Positions 16,485 to 27,425 are shown, counted from the first letter of the stretch. The stretch is 64,000 bases of DNA from Acetispira formosa (nom. nud.) (GCA_023525915.1 CP026657.1:1364001-1428000); one strand, 5' to 3'. Numbers and translations are program-made. The notes: generated from the letters alone by a model not told the origin.

Positions 16485-17741
16485 TTAGTCCGCGCGGCGG
16501 CGGAGGTAGGTCGGCACGTCGAAGTTGTCGCCGTCGAGCTGGATGCTCTCCATATGGCTGGACTGGCGGTTGCGGCGGGCCGTGCCGCTGGTGGCCGCGC
16601 GCGGCAGAGCCGGGACGCGTTCCAACTGCGCCTCATAGGCGGGCGCGTCGGCGGCGCTCACTTCAGCTTCACGGGCGGCGTTAGCCGCTTCGCGGGCGCG
16701 GGCTTCCTCTTCAGCCTTGGCTTTGGCCTCAGCCTCGGCCGCGGCCTTGGCAGCCGCTCTGGCTTCCTCAACACAGCCCAGACCGGTGGCGATGACGGTC
16801 ACTTTGACGCAGCCGTCGTTTTCCAGATTGTCATCAAAAGCCACGCCGTGGAAAATGTCGGCGTCGTCATGGGCTTCGGCGGTGATGAGGTTGCAGATGC
16901 CGCTGACTTCTTCCAGCCCGATATCTTTGGGGCCGGTGATGTTGATCAAAATGCCCTGAGCGCCCTTGATGGAGAGGTCGTCCAACAACGGGCTGGAAAT
17001 GGCCTGCTGGGCCGCCTTGACCGCGCGCTCGTCGCCCGTAGCCTGGCCCACGCCCATGATGGCCGGGCCGCGTTTGGTCATAACCGTCTTCAGATCCTGG
17101 AAATCGACGTTAACCAGGCCCTTGCCGGTAATAAGATCGGTTATGCCCTGCACGGCTTTCAAAAGCACGGTGTCGGCTTCATGGAAAGCGTCCTGAAGGG
17201 AGCTGCCCTTGGGCATGGTGGCCATGAGTTTTTCATTGGGCACCACCAGGATGCAATCGCAGTGGAGCGTCAGTTCCTCAATGGCTTCGGCGGCCTGCTT
17301 CATGCGGCGGGGGCCTTCGAAAGCGAAGGGCTTGGTCACCACGCCGACGATGAGCGGGGGATTATTGAGCTTGGACAAAGCCTCGGCCACCACCGGCGCG
17401 CCGCCGGAACCGGTGCCGCCGCCCATGCCGGCGGTAATGAAAACCATGTCGCTGTCGCCCAGCATATCTTTAATGCGATCCAGATCCTCCTGCGCGGCCG
17501 CGCGGCCCACGGCGGCCTTGCCGCCGCAGCCCAGCCCCTTGGTCAACTGCGCGCCGACCTGCACCTTGTGCGGAGCCATGTTGCGCTCCAGATCCTGCAT
17601 ATCGGAATTGGCGGCCACGAACAGAGGGCCGCTGATGCCGGCCTTGATCATGTTGTTAATGGCGTTATTGCCGCCGCCGCCAATGCCGAACACTTTGATT
17701 TTGTGCAGCTCCTTTGGATCCTGAAACGAAAATTCCATCAT
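16485..17741 (-). CDS. ftsZ: cell division protein FtsZ
   Basis: 418 aa. The tubulin signature GGGTGSG is at 107-113, with VFGIGGGGNNAINNM at the N-terminus and FAFEGPRR (T7 loop region). After the GTPase core, an Ala/Glu-rich linker (residues about 320-395) leads to a conserved tail (IQLDGDNFDVPTYLRRRAD) that should bind FtsA and other partners. It polymerises into the Z-ring. GGAGGG precedes tandem ATG codons at 17741 and 17738. Last gene of the dcw cluster, 192 bases after ftsA. Confidence 0.98.
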   Translation of the reverse strand: MMEFSFQDPKELHKIKVFGIGGGGNNAINNMIKAGISGPLFVAANSDMQDLERNMAPHKVQVGAQLTKGLGCGGKAAVGRAAAQEDLDRIKDMLGDSDMVFITAGMGGGTGSGGAPVVAEALSKLNNPPLIVGVVTKPFAFEGPRRMKQAAEAIEELTLHCDCILVVPNEKLMATMPKGSSLQDAFHEADTVLLKAVQGITDLITGKGLVNVDFQDLKTVMTKRGPAIMGVGQATGDERAVKAAQQAISSPLLDDLSIKGAQGILINITGPKDIGLEEVSGICNLITAEAHDDADIFHGVAFDDNLENDGCVKVTVIATGLGCVEEARAAAKAAAEAEAKAKAEEEARAREAANAAREAEVSAADAPAYEAQLERVPALPRAATSGTARRNRQSSHMESIQLDGDNFDVPTYLRRRAD

Positions 17742-17933
17742 AATCTTTTCCCTCCTGGAGACGTTCCTCGCCTCGTCTTCGCGTCCCGGCCGAATATCTT
17801 CCCAGAATTCAGACGCGGAGCGCAGGTGTCATTCCAGCGCCTCATACAAGGCGCGTTGTTTATAATTTTTACCGGCGCACGGTCAACCTGCCTTTAATGC
17901 AAGAGGGCGGTGCGTGTCGGCCTGGACTCAACA

Positions 17934-19169
17934 TTAAACGATTTCTTTGAACCAATTCTTCATGCGGTTCAGCACCTGGCCGAAACCGCTGCCGCCACGG
18001 CGGCGGAATTCCTTTTCAGACCGGCCCTCTTCCTTGTGAAGCCCATAAAGAACCAGACCCACGGCCGTGGCGTATTTGGGATCATTGATCACGTCGGTCA
18101 GGCCGCCGATGTTGCGGGGATAACCGCGGCGCACGGGCAGGTCGAAAATCTGCTCGGCCAGTTCCGGCACGCCCTCCAGAAGGGCCGCGCCGCCGGTGAT
18201 GACCACGCCTGAATTGAGCTGGTCATCATAGCCGCTCTTTATCAGCTCGCGGTTGATGAGCATCATTATCTCTTCCACCCGCAGTTCCAGAATGTCGGCC
18301 AGCACCTTGCGGCTGACCATGCGCGACGGACGGCCGCCAACGGAGGCCACTTCGATAATCTGATCGTCCTCCACCATTGAGGTGAGGCAGGAGCCGTATT
18401 TGATCTTTATCTCTTCGGCCGCGTTGGTCGGGGTGCGGAGGCCCACGGCCACATCGTTGGTCAGATGGGTTCCGCCCAGGGCCAGCACTGAAGTATGCTT
18501 GATGCTGTTCTGGGAGAAGATGGCCATATCCACCGTGCCGCCGCCGAAATCCAGAAGACAGACACCGAGGTCCTTTTCCTCCTGGGTCAGGACCGCGTCG
18601 GCCGAGGCCACCGATTCCAGGACGATATCGCAAACGTCGAGATCGGCCATGTGGGCGCAGCGGATGAGGTTCTGGGCCGAAGTGGCCGCGCCGGTGACGA
18701 TGTGCACCTTGGCCTCCAGCCGCACGCCGCTCATGCCCACCGGGTCCTGAATGCCGTCCTGGTTGTCGACGATAAATTCCTGCGGAATGGTATGAATCAC
18801 TTCGCGGTCCATGGGAATAGCCAAGGCTCTGGCCGCTTCCAGAACGCGCTCGACATCGCCCGGCGAAACTTCGCGGTTCTTGATGGCGATAACGCCCTGG
18901 CTGTTGCGGCCCTCAATGTGGCCGCCGGCAATGCCCACATACACTTCGGTTATTTCGCACCCGGCCATGAGTTCAGCTTCCTCAACGGCCCGCTTGATGG
19001 ATTCCACCGTGCGCTCAATATTAACCACCGCCCCTTTTCGCAATCCCTGGGACGGGTGGCTGCCGATTCCGACTATATCAATGCCGCCGTCGTCATTAGG
19101 CTCGCCCACCACACAGCAAATCTTGGTGGTGCCTATGTCCAGGCCGAAAATTAAATCTCCTGAAGCCAT
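17934..19169 (-). CDS. ftsA: cell division protein FtsA
   Basis: 411 aa. An actin-like ATPase: LIFGLDIGTTKICCVVGE (phosphate 1), CLLDFGGGTVDMAIF (phosphate 2) and GVVITGGAALLEGV (adenosine motif). The SHS2/1C domain lies between. The C-terminus VLNRMKNWFKEIV is the amphipathic helix that anchors FtsA, and through it FtsZ, to the membrane. Preceded by ftsQ and followed by ftsZ in the usual order. Confidence 0.97.
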   Translation of the reverse strand: MASGDLIFGLDIGTTKICCVVGEPNDDGGIDIVGIGSHPSQGLRKGAVVNIERTVESIKRAVEEAELMAGCEITEVYVGIAGGHIEGRNSQGVIAIKNREVSPGDVERVLEAARALAIPMDREVIHTIPQEFIVDNQDGIQDPVGMSGVRLEAKVHIVTGAATSAQNLIRCAHMADLDVCDIVLESVASADAVLTQEEKDLGVCLLDFGGGTVDMAIFSQNSIKHTSVLALGGTHLTNDVAVGLRTPTNAAEEIKIKYGSCLTSMVEDDQIIEVASVGGRPSRMVSRKVLADILELRVEEIMMLINRELIKSGYDDQLNSGVVITGGAALLEGVPELAEQIFDLPVRRGYPRNIGGLTDVINDPKYATAVGLVLYGLHKEEGRSEKEFRRRGGSGFGQVLNRMKNWFKEIV

Positions 19170-19250
19170 TTTTCCCTCCAGCGGAGAGTTTCACTCTTCC
19201 GCGTTTCTATTGCCGGCGTCCAGCCCGAACGCCGTATCTATACTCTTCCC

Positions 19251-20177
19251 TCAAATACCCTGACTGGCAGGAACCCGATTGGCATCATAACGCACGGTCA
19301 CCCTGGGGCTGGCTTCAAGATTCAGATAGGCCAGCCCCTCATATTTGCCGCGCTGTTTCAAGTATGACAGCACCCTCCCCAGGCGCCGGAACTTTTCCGT
19401 ATAAGAGCCGAAACCGATTTTTACTTCCAGCCCTCTCGTTTTGGTGAACAGGGTCAGACCCCGGACCATGTCGTAATTTATTTCCGAAACGTTATCCAGA
19501 CGGAAATCGTCGTTTCTTTCGCCAAGGGCTTCCACCAGCCAGAAAATTTCATTCACCGCCCGGCGGACGGTCGGTCCGGGGTTCAGAAGCTCATCTTCCG
19601 AGAAACCGCTTACTACGGGCAATTCCGGGTTTTCCCCCGGCAAGAGACGCCGGAAGGGTTCGCCCTTCTCATCCATGTAATACAGCGGCCCCAGACTGAC
19701 CAGAAGTTTTGGCTGATATTCCCTCACTTCGACCAGAATAGAATCGGGCATCATCTTTGATATTTTCACCTGATCCAGCCAGGGCAATCCATCAAGGGCC
19801 ACCTCGGCCTCATCAGCGTCAAAAGTCAGAATATTGGAGCGGCTGTCCAGCCCGCTGACGGCCAAAATTTCATCCCGGCTGATGCGATCTATGCCGCTGA
19901 TAGTGACATGCTTGATCGCGAAATAATCAGAATTGGAAATATAGAGATAACCGGCCACCAGGACGACGGAAACCACCGCCAGCCCCAAGAGGGCGCCCGC
20001 CGTGATCATAAAAAGGCGCACGCCTTTTCCGGCCAGCTTCAGGCCGATGCGTCCGGCCAGCGACAAAGCCGACGGCGAACTTTCGTCCTTCCGGCGTTTT
20101 TTTCTGGCTGGCCCCTTCCTTGCCGCCGCAGGACGGCGAAGCCGGGTTTTGGCATTTTTGTCAAAATCTTTGCGCAT
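19251..20177 (-). CDS. ftsQ: cell division protein FtsQ (DivIB-like)
   Basis: 308 aa. A basic cytoplasmic tail (residues about 1-50, KTRLRRPAAARKGPARKKRR) precedes one membrane segment (LFMITAGALLGLAVVSVVLV). A POTRA domain (FAIKHVTISGIDRISRDEIL) and the FtsQ/DivIB beta domain follow. It assembles with FtsL and FtsB in the periplasmic divisome complex. Its ATG directly abuts the murB stop codon, so translation is coupled. Confidence 0.93.
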   Translation of the reverse strand: MRKDFDKNAKTRLRRPAAARKGPARKKRRKDESSPSALSLAGRIGLKLAGKGVRLFMITAGALLGLAVVSVVLVAGYLYISNSDYFAIKHVTISGIDRISRDEILAVSGLDSRSNILTFDADEAEVALDGLPWLDQVKISKMMPDSILVEVREYQPKLLVSLGPLYYMDEKGEPFRRLLPGENPELPVVSGFSEDELLNPGPTVRRAVNEIFWLVEALGERNDDFRLDNVSEINYDMVRGLTLFTKTRGLEVKIGFGSYTEKFRRLGRVLSYLKQRGKYEGLAYLNLEASPRVTVRYDANRVPASQGI

Positions 20178-21104
20178 TTACTCAACCTCGCCGCCGCTGC
20201 CGATGATCTTCACTTCGGTTTCCAAAGTAACGCCGTATTTTTTTTCGACCTTTTCAATGATCATGTTCATCAGGGCCACAATATCAGAGGCCCGGGCCTC
20301 TCCGGTGTTGACGATGAAATTGGCGTGAACGCCGCTGACCATCGCCCCGCCCACACTGGCGCCCTTCAGGCCGCATTCGTCAATCATCCGGCCCGCCGAT
20401 TCACCCGGAGGGTTTTTGAAAAAGCATCCGGCCGAGCGCACCCCTTTGGGCTGGGTGGCGCTCCTTTTATCGGCCAGTTCGTCCACCCGGCTTTTAATGT
20501 ATGAGACCGGCACGGGAGCCAACTGAAATTCAGCGCCTAAAATCACCGCGTCCTGAGGCAGCCCCTTCATGCGCCGATACTGAATATCCAGCTCATCCCG
20601 GTTTTTGCTGGCATACTTGCCGTCAGCGGTGATGTAAAAAATCCGAGTTATCACATCACCGATGGAACTGTCCCCGGCTCCGGCATTCATGGCCAGGGCC
20701 CCGCCCAGTGAGCAGGGTATGCCTGAAAGACACTCCAGACCGCCCAGACCGGCTTCGATAGCCTTGCCCATAACCCTGTGGGCGGGCGCGGCGGCTCCGG
20801 CCTTGATGACGTCGCCTTTCAGAATGTCAATGGCCTGAAACGAGCGGCCCAGCTTTATGATCACCCCGTCGTAGCCCTCATCCAGAAACAGGAGGTTGGA
20901 ACCGGCCCCGATAATCTGATAAGGCAGGCCGTTGGCCTGGGTGGCCAGCAAAACGGCGGCCAGCTCTTCGACATTTTCCGGGCGGGTCAGGGCCTTGGCC
21001 GGTCCGCCCACCCCCAGAGTCGTCAACGTCTTCAGCGGCACCCCAAAAGAAGCCCGGTCGCCAAGGATGCTTTGCAGGAGCGCCTTTATCTGCCGGTCAG
21101 GCAT
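20178..21104 (-). CDS. murB: UDP-N-acetylenolpyruvoylglucosamine reductase
   Basis: 308 aa. The FAD-binding domain shows [25 protein letters not shown] and [17 protein letters not shown]. The C-terminal domain has SAGCFFKNP, where a Cys stands at the position of the catalytic proton donor (Ser in E. coli MurB; Cys is used in some homologues). It reduces the enolpyruvyl group to form UDP-MurNAc. Overlaps the murC end by 8 bases. Confidence 0.95.
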   Translation of the reverse strand: MPDRQIKALLQSILGDRASFGVPLKTLTTLGVGGPAKALTRPENVEELAAVLLATQANGLPYQIIGAGSNLLFLDEGYDGVIIKLGRSFQAIDILKGDVIKAGAAAPAHRVMGKAIEAGLGGLECLSGIPCSLGGALAMNAGAGDSSIGDVITRIFYITADGKYASKNRDELDIQYRRMKGLPQDAVILGAEFQLAPVPVSYIKSRVDELADKRSATQPKGVRSAGCFFKNPPGESAGRMIDECGLKGASVGGAMVSGVHANFIVNTGEARASDIVALMNMIIEKVEKKYGVTLETEVKIIGSGGEVE

Positions 21105-22503
21105 TTGGGCCGCTCTCTGAAGAATGGTCGCCGCCGAGAAGACTCAAAACCTCTTCACCAACTTTAACGATGTTACCGGCCCCAAGAGTCATGACCACAT
21201 CACCTTCGGCCAGCGTTTCCGACAAGCGCCGGGCCAGCGATGAACGGTCTTCATGGAAGATGACGTCGCGGTGGCCGTGACTGCGGACCGCCTCGGCCAG
21301 GGTACGCCCGCTGATTCCTTCTATAGGTTCCTCACCGGCCGCGTAAATCTCGGTTATGATCAGGCGGTCGGCCTCGTTGAAAGCGGAGACGAACTCTTCA
21401 AACAGGCTCTTGGTGCGCGAATAGCGGTGAGGCTGAAACACAACTACCTTTCGCCGCTCCGGGAAGCAATCGGTCAGGGCCGAGAGGGTGGCCCGGATTT
21501 CAGTGGGGTGATGGCCGTAATCATCAATCACCGTCACTCCGGCGGCTTCGCCTTTTTTCTCAAAGCGGCGGCCCACACCCTTCATTTCCTTGATGCCGTC
21601 CACCACGGTTTCCAGGCTCAAGCCCATTTCCAGACCGACGGCCGCAGCGGCCAAACCGTTCAGAACGTTGTGGCGGCCGGGGATATTGACTTCCATGCGC
21701 CCCAGCTCCTTACCCAGACGATAAAGATCAAAGCTATATCCCCAGGATCCGCATTCGATATTTTTGGCTGAAAACTCAGCCTGGGCTGACAGACCGTAGG
21801 TCAGATATCTTTTCTTAACCCCCGGCAGGAGGCTCTGGACATTGGGATCATCCAGGCACAGGACGGCAAAACCGTAAAAAGGCACCTTGTTGATGAAAGC
21901 CAGAAAAGTTTCCTTCAGGTGCTCCATACCCCGGTAATAATTCAAATGCTCAAGGTCGATATTGGTCACCACGGCCACAGTAGGCGAAAGCAGAAGGAAC
22001 GAGCCGTCCGACTCGTCGGCCTCGGCCACCATAATATCGCCCCCGCCCAGGCGCGCGCCGACGCCGCCGATGTGATTGAGCTTGCCGCCGATAACCATGG
22101 TCGGGTCCAGCCCGGCTTTGTCCAGCATGGTGCCGATCAGCGAAGTAGTGGTGGTCTTGCCGTGGCTCCCGGCCACCGCCACCGACGATTTCAGCCGCAT
22201 AAGCTCGGCCAGCATTTCCGCGCGGGGAATGACCGGAATGAATTCACGCCGGGCTTCGACCACTTCAGGGTTCTCCTCCGACACGGCGGAGGAAACCACC
22301 ACCACCTCAGCCTCGCGGACATTCAGGCCGGAATGGCCGATCTTAATTTCCGCGCCGAGTGAAGACAGTCTTCTGGTGACGTCACTGGCTTTCAGATCAG
22401 AGCCGCTGACTTTGTGGCCAAGGTTAATGAGCACTTCCGCAATGCCGGACATGCCTATGCCGCCGATGCCCACAAAGTGTATGTGCCTCTTCTTCCGATA
22501 CAT
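21097..22503 (-). CDS. murC: UDP-N-acetylmuramate--L-alanine ligase
   Basis: 468 aa from the ATG at 22503. The N-terminal Rossmann signature [17 protein letters not shown] and the ATP loop [10 protein letters not shown] are clear, followed by [14 protein letters not shown]. Mur ligase that adds L-Ala to UDP-MurNAc. An upstream in-frame start at 22542 would overlap murG, and the chosen start gives the standard N-terminus. Co-transcribed with murG and murB. Confidence 0.96.
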   Translation of the reverse strand: MYRKKRHIHFVGIGGIGMSGIAEVLINLGHKVSGSDLKASDVTRRLSSLGAEIKIGHSGLNVREAEVVVVSSAVSEENPEVVEARREFIPVIPRAEMLAELMRLKSSVAVAGSHGKTTTTSLIGTMLDKAGLDPTMVIGGKLNHIGGVGARLGGGDIMVAEADESDGSFLLLSPTVAVVTNIDLEHLNYYRGMEHLKETFLAFINKVPFYGFAVLCLDDPNVQSLLPGVKKRYLTYGLSAQAEFSAKNIECGSWGYSFDLYRLGKELGRMEVNIPGRHNVLNGLAAAAVGLEMGLSLETVVDGIKEMKGVGRRFEKKGEAAGVTVIDDYGHHPTEIRATLSALTDCFPERRKVVVFQPHRYSRTKSLFEEFVSAFNEADRLIITEIYAAGEEPIEGISGRTLAEAVRSHGHRDVIFHEDRSSLARRLSETLAEGDVVMTLGAGNIVKVGEEVLSLLGGDHSSESGPNA

Positions 22504-22516
22504 AGCGTCTCTTCTC

Positions 22517-23653
22517 TCAATTCCCGCACTTAATATCATCACGGCCGATATTTCGAACCGGCTCTCCGTACATCACCCTCAGGGCAATCCAGGCCATATA
22601 CTCGTCCGCCCCCGGCTGGGCAGTCTGTCCGGCCGCTTTGGACATGGCCGCCAGTTTAGTCCGGTCCTTCAAAAGCCCGCTCACGGTTTCGGCCAGAATT
22701 TCCGGCGTCAATTCCTTTTGCGGCAGAAGTATGGCCGCGTCGCGCTCCGACAGGTGGCGGGCATTGACCGTCTGATGGTCGTCCGCCGCCGTCGGGAGGG
22801 GCACCAGAACTGAAGGCAGCCCGGCCGCCGCCAGTTCGGAAATGGTTATGGCCCCGGCCCGCCCGATTACCAGATCAGCCTGACCATAGATGGCGGCCAT
22901 ATCCTGAAAGAAAGCCGCGACCTGATGATCCACGCCGCGCCCGGCATAATATCCTTCGATCATGTCCCTATCGGCTTCACCTGTCTGGTGAATTATCTTG
23001 AAAGTCAACCCCTGGCCGGAGAGAAGCGCCATTGCTTCAGAGGCCGCCTTATTCAAAGCCGCCGCGCCCTGACTGCCGCCGGTGATCACAATCACCGGAG
23101 CCTGTTGGCTGAAATCACGCTGTTTATTATGGAGCGCCTCAATTTCAGGCCGAATGGGATTGCCGGTGACCACGGTTTTGGCCTGCTGAAAAAAACCGGC
23201 CGCTTCTTCAAAAGCCACCATCACCAGGCGGGCCATTCTGGCCAGGACTTTGTTGCTCAGCCCGGGGCGGGAGTTCTGCTCATGAATGACCAGCGGAACT
23301 CCGCAGATTTTAGCGGCCAGCCCCACCGGCACGGTGACGTAGCCGCCGACGCCCACACACAGGCTCGGCTTAAAGGAACGAATCAGTTTGACCGCATCGG
23401 CGGTCCCGGCCGCACATTCACCGACGGCCTTTATTTTTCCTAAAATGCCCTGGCCTTTAATTCCACTGGTTTTCAGCACAGTCCGGTTCCAGTTTTCCGG
23501 GCCAAGTATCTTCTCTTCTATGGGGCGGCCGGTTCCCACGAACAGGAACTCTGATTCCGGCCGGATCTTTTTCAAAGCCCTGGCCAGAGAAAGGGCCGGC
23601 CACAAGTGGCCGCCGGTGCCCCCGGCGGCGATAATGAAGCGATGCGGCTTCAC
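22517..23653 (-). CDS. murG: UDP-GlcNAc:lipid I N-acetylglucosaminyltransferase
   Basis: 378 aa. GT-B glycosyltransferase with the N-terminal glycine loop [37 protein letters not shown] and the donor-site segment [20 protein letters not shown]. It makes lipid II at the inner face of the membrane. The ATG overlaps the ftsW stop by 4 bases. Confidence 0.96.
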   Translation of the reverse strand: MKPHRFIIAAGGTGGHLWPALSLARALKKIRPESEFLFVGTGRPIEEKILGPENWNRTVLKTSGIKGQGILGKIKAVGECAAGTADAVKLIRSFKPSLCVGVGGYVTVPVGLAAKICGVPLVIHEQNSRPGLSNKVLARMARLVMVAFEEAAGFFQQAKTVVTGNPIRPEIEALHNKQRDFSQQAPVIVITGGSQGAAALNKAASEAMALLSGQGLTFKIIHQTGEADRDMIEGYYAGRGVDHQVAAFFQDMAAIYGQADLVIGRAGAITISELAAAGLPSVLVPLPTAADDHQTVNARHLSERDAAILLPQKELTPEILAETVSGLLKDRTKLAAMSKAAGQTAQPGADEYMAWIALRVMYGEPVRNIGRDDIKCGN

Positions 23654-24825
23654 AGCTGGGCCCCGGCCAGCGCCGGCTGGTGCTGGGCGGCGCCGGATCT
23701 GGGCCGGGCCGTTTTGGCCGGCGCGGCGGCGCGGCTCTGCCCGGCCACGTTCAGCAAAATGCCCATGGCCGCAAAGCAGACCAGAAGGTTGGTGCCGCCA
23801 TAGCTGAAGAACGGCAGAGGCAGCCCCTTGGTGGGCAGAAGCGCGGTCACCACGGCCATGTTAAAGAAAGCGGGCAGCCCCACCACCATGGTGCAGCCAA
23901 GCGCCAGATACACACCGCAGTAATCAACGGCGGTCATGGCGATTTTCAGGCCGCGATAGACCAGAAGCAAAAACAGTATCGCTATTATCAGCACCCCGGC
24001 CAGGCCGAGTTCTTCAGCCACAACCGAAAAAATGAAATCAGTGTGAGGCTCGGGCAGAAAAAAAAGCTTTTGCTGGCCCGCGCCAGGCCCCTGCCCCCAC
24101 AGCCCTCCGGCCGCAAAGGCATAGAAGGAATGAATGATGTGGTAACCAGCTCCCGAAGGATCGCTCCAGGGGTCGATAAAGGCCGTGATGCGCTTGAGCC
24201 GGAACGAATAGTTGACAATCTGGTAATACAACAGCGGCATGGCGGCCAGTCCCAGGGCGGCGATATGCCAAATTTTGGTCCCGGCCACAAACATCATGGC
24301 AAAGGCAATGACGACGATACACACGGCCGTTCCCAGATCGGGCTCGGCCAGAATCAGGGGAATGGTCGCGCCCAAAACGATCAGGTGGGGGACAAACCCA
24401 TAAAAGAAACTGCCGGTCTTCTCACCCTTGCGGCTCAGTGAATAAGCCATGTAAATCACAATGGCCAGCTTGGCCATTTCCGAGGGCTGAATGGAAACGC
24501 CGGGCAGACGCAGCCACCGGCTGGCCCCGCCGACCTTGTGCCCGATTCCGGGCACGATAACCATGGCCAGGAGAATCAGGGTCATGATGAGAATGGGATA
24601 AGCCAGCTTCATCAAAAACTGATAGGGCACCCTGGAGGCGGCCAGCATAATTATAAAGCCCAGCACCATATGACGAAGCTGCGGACGAAAAAAGAAATAA
24701 GCGTCCCCGTAACGCTGTTCGGCCATGATGGAGCTGGATGAAAAAAGCATCACCAGACCCATGCCGGACAGCGCCAGAATGAGCACCAGAAGAAAGGCGT
24801 CGATGGGAGCGCGTCTGATGGTCAT
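23650..24825 (-). CDS. ftsW: SEDS-family peptidoglycan polymerase FtsW
   Basis: 391 aa with about ten membrane segments. Family hallmarks include GGASRWLRLPGVSIQPSE, LILAEPDLGTAVCIV, FLPEPHTDFIFSVVAEELG and LPFFSYGGTNLL. The C-terminal tail is Ala/Pro/Gln-rich. With FtsI it forms the septal peptidoglycan synthase. It sits between murD and murG with 4-base overlaps on both sides. Confidence 0.96.
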   Translation of the reverse strand: MTIRRAPIDAFLLVLILALSGMGLVMLFSSSSIMAEQRYGDAYFFFRPQLRHMVLGFIIMLAASRVPYQFLMKLAYPILIMTLILLAMVIVPGIGHKVGGASRWLRLPGVSIQPSEMAKLAIVIYMAYSLSRKGEKTGSFFYGFVPHLIVLGATIPLILAEPDLGTAVCIVVIAFAMMFVAGTKIWHIAALGLAAMPLLYYQIVNYSFRLKRITAFIDPWSDPSGAGYHIIHSFYAFAAGGLWGQGPGAGQQKLFFLPEPHTDFIFSVVAEELGLAGVLIIAILFLLLVYRGLKIAMTAVDYCGVYLALGCTMVVGLPAFFNMAVVTALLPTKGLPLPFFSYGGTNLLVCFAAMGILLNVAGQSRAAAPAKTARPRSGAAQHQPALAGAQL

Positions 24826-26168
24826 CTGTTCTGCCGTTTCACTTCCTGGGCAAAGCTGTCGCCGCGATGCTTGTAATCGCGGAACATGTCAAAGCTGGCG
24901 CAGGCGGGCGAAAGGAGCACCACCGAGCCGCGCGGCGCGGCCGCGCGGGCCTGACGCACGGCTTCGGCCATATCGTCGGCCAGGCTGACGGGCGCGGCCC
25001 CGGCCAGGGCTGATTCCATTTTATCGCGGTCTTCGCCAATGAGGATTACCTGGCGAACCTTCTCCCGCACTGTTTTATAAAGCAGGCGGAAATCCTGCCC
25101 CTTGCCCTGGCCCCCGGCGATCAGAACCACCGGACGGTTGAAGCTTTCCAAGGCCATGGCCACCGCGCCGACGTTGGTGCCTTTGGAATCATCGTAATAT
25201 TTGACTTCGTCAAATTCACCGACCAGCTCCAGGCGGTGGCGCTGGGGGGTGAAAGTGGTGGCCGCGTCCAGGGCGGCCTGCGGGGCTATGCCCAGGCTCA
25301 TGGCCAGGCCAACGGCGGCCATGACGTTTTCCTGATTGTGGACGCCCTCCAGCTTGAAATCATCCCAAGCCCGTGAGGCCGCTTCGCGGCCGTCGATATT
25401 GACTATGATCCGCCCGTCATTGACCCAGGCCCCGAAGTGGGGAGCATGGCGGCGCGAGAAACCAAAACGGCGGGCCACGGTGTTTTTGTGGGCCAGAAGC
25501 ACATCGTCTTCATTTATCACCACCAGGTCTTCCGGGGTCTGATTGATCAGGATGTTGGTTTTGGCCTTAAAATATTCAGCCATATCGATATAGCGATCGA
25601 GATGATCGGGGCTGATGTTCAGAAGCGCGGCGGCCGAAGCCCTGAATTTTTTAACCGTCTCCAACTGATAGCTGGAAGCTTCCACGATGACGGCTTTTTC
25701 CTTCTGGCCGCTGAGGATGAAGCGGCTCAGGGGTTCACCGATATTGCCGCCGACGAAAACCGGCACCCGGTTCATGCGGCAGATATAGCCGACCAGGCCG
25801 GTTGTGGTGGTCTTGCCGTTGGAGCCGCTGATGGCGATGACCGGCACGTTCACCAGGGAGGCCGACAGTTCCATCTCGCCTGTGACCGGGGTTTTCTTCA
25901 TGGCTTTTTTAAGGCCGGGAAAGGTCCAGGGCACGCCCGGGCTCACCACGATCAGTTCCTGACCGGTAAAACCTTTTTCAACGTCTTTCCCGATGACCCA
26001 TTTAACCGGCATGCCTTTGAAACGGTCCATGGCCTCGGCCAACTGGATTTCATTTTTCTGATCAATGAAAGTGACTTCCGCTCCGTATTCCAGGAGCAGT
26101 TCAGCCACCCACTGACCGGAAATCCCGGCGCCGACCACCGCGCACTTGCCAAATTTCCTCACAGCCAC
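24822..26168 (-). CDS. murD: UDP-N-acetylmuramoylalanine--D-glutamate ligase
   Basis: 448 aa from a GTG at 26168, which has AAGGAGGG 6 bases upstream. A longer frame to 26273 would add 35 atypical residues. The N-terminal domain is KCAVVGAGISGQWVAELLLE; the ATP loop is ISGSNGKTTTTGLVG; then EASSYQLETV, NISPDHLDRY and YYDDSKGTNVGA. It adds D-Glu to UDP-MurNAc-L-Ala. A 174-base spacer, unusually long for this operon, separates it from mraY. Confidence 0.95.
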   Translation of the reverse strand: MAVRKFGKCAVVGAGISGQWVAELLLEYGAEVTFIDQKNEIQLAEAMDRFKGMPVKWVIGKDVEKGFTGQELIVVSPGVPWTFPGLKKAMKKTPVTGEMELSASLVNVPVIAISGSNGKTTTTGLVGYICRMNRVPVFVGGNIGEPLSRFILSGQKEKAVIVEASSYQLETVKKFRASAAALLNISPDHLDRYIDMAEYFKAKTNILINQTPEDLVVINEDDVLLAHKNTVARRFGFSRRHAPHFGAWVNDGRIIVNIDGREAASRAWDDFKLEGVHNQENVMAAVGLAMSLGIAPQAALDAATTFTPQRHRLELVGEFDEVKYYDDSKGTNVGAVAMALESFNRPVVLIAGGQGKGQDFRLLYKTVREKVRQVILIGEDRDKMESALAGAAPVSLADDMAEAVRQARAAAPRGSVVLLSPACASFDMFRDYKHRGDSFAQEVKRQNR

Positions 26169-26342
26169 TTTCGACCCTCCTTCGAAACTGCTGACAGGTA
26201 TAAATTTTCCCATGCTGCCGATTATTTCATGCGAAGCCCTTGGCCCGCACGCTAAACCCGTTCCTATAGCCATCAGTCCCCTCCTAGATGGTATGCGGTT
26301 ATTTACCTCAGAGCTGAAAGTCCCGCCATCAGCCCGCTCTTT

Positions 26343-27422
26343 CTATCTAACTTTCAAGGTCGATAATCCGATCATGGCCAGAATGGCGGCAATGATCCAG
26401 AAACGCACTATTACTTTGGGCTCCGGCCACCCCTTCAGTTCAAAGTGATGGTGCAGGGGAGCCATGCGAAAAACTCTGCGTCCGCCGGTGGCCTTGAAAT
26501 AGCCCACCTGAATGATCACCGACATGGCCTCCATCACGAACAGGCCGCCCACCACCAGGAGTATCAGCTCCTGTTTGGCGATGAGGGCGGAAGCTCCCAG
26601 AATCGCGCCCAGTGATAGCGAACCCACATCCCCCATGAAAATCTGGGCCGGGTAGGTGTTGTACCACAAAAACCCCAGCGCCCCCCCGGCCACAGCGGCC
26701 AGAAGAACGGTCACCTCGGCCGCGCCCGGCACATAGGTGATCTGAAGATACTGGGCAAAAGTGGCGTTGCCCGCGCAATAGATGAAGATCATATAAGTCA
26801 GGGTGGCTATGATCATCGGCCCGGCCGCCAGGCCGTCCAGCCCGTCGGTGAGGTTGACGGCGTTGGAAGCGCCGACAATGACCAGGGCCGCGAACGGAAT
26901 ATACATAACGCCCAGATCGAGATTTATCTCCTTGAAAATGGGCACATATAAGACAGTGTTAAAGCCCGGCGAGCTATAGAGATACCAGCCGACGGCCAGC
27001 CCGATGATGAATTGGGCCAAAAGCTTCTGGCGGGCGCTGAGCCCCTGATTGTGCTTCCTTTTGATTTTCAGAAAATCATCCTGAAAACCAATGGCCGCGA
27101 ACATAAGCCCGCAGGCGATGACCGCCCAAACGGCCGGACGGCTGAGATCGACCCACAGGATGGCCGAGATGAAAGCCGCGCCCAGAAGCAAGAGTCCGCC
27201 CATGGTCGGGGTGCCGGATTTCTTTTTGTGTGATTCCGGGCCTTCCTCCCGGATATACTGCTGAATCTGATAATTCTTGATCTTCTTGATGAACCAGGGC
27301 CCCATGATGAACCACATCGACATGGAAGTCAGGGCGGCCAGGATGCTCCTGAAAGTCAGGTATTTAAAGACATTGAAAAACGTTACTTCTTCAGTGAGCA
27401 AGGAAAACAGGTGGTAAAGCAT
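26343..27422 (-). CDS. mraY: phospho-MurNAc-pentapeptide translocase
   Basis: 359 aa, ten predicted membrane segments. Signatures include KKSGTPTMGGLLLL, FQDDFLKIKRKHNQGLSARQK, NAVNLTDGLDGLAAG, MGDVGSLSLGA and APLHHHFELKGWPEPKV. It makes lipid I. It starts 3 bases after the murE stop, exactly where murF would normally intervene. Confidence 0.97.
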   Translation of the reverse strand: MLYHLFSLLTEEVTFFNVFKYLTFRSILAALTSMSMWFIMGPWFIKKIKNYQIQQYIREEGPESHKKKSGTPTMGGLLLLGAAFISAILWVDLSRPAVWAVIACGLMFAAIGFQDDFLKIKRKHNQGLSARQKLLAQFIIGLAVGWYLYSSPGFNTVLYVPIFKEINLDLGVMYIPFAALVIVGASNAVNLTDGLDGLAAGPMIIATLTYMIFIYCAGNATFAQYLQITYVPGAAEVTVLLAAVAGGALGFLWYNTYPAQIFMGDVGSLSLGAILGASALIAKQELILLVVGGLFVMEAMSVIIQVGYFKATGGRRVFRMAPLHHHFELKGWPEPKVIVRFWIIAAILAMIGLSTLKVR

Positions 27423-27425
27423 TGT

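Noticed and set aside
16554-17897. 447-codon open frame on the plus strand
   Set aside because: Antisense to ftsZ; no family motifs, and composition typical of a reverse reading of a GC-rich gene.
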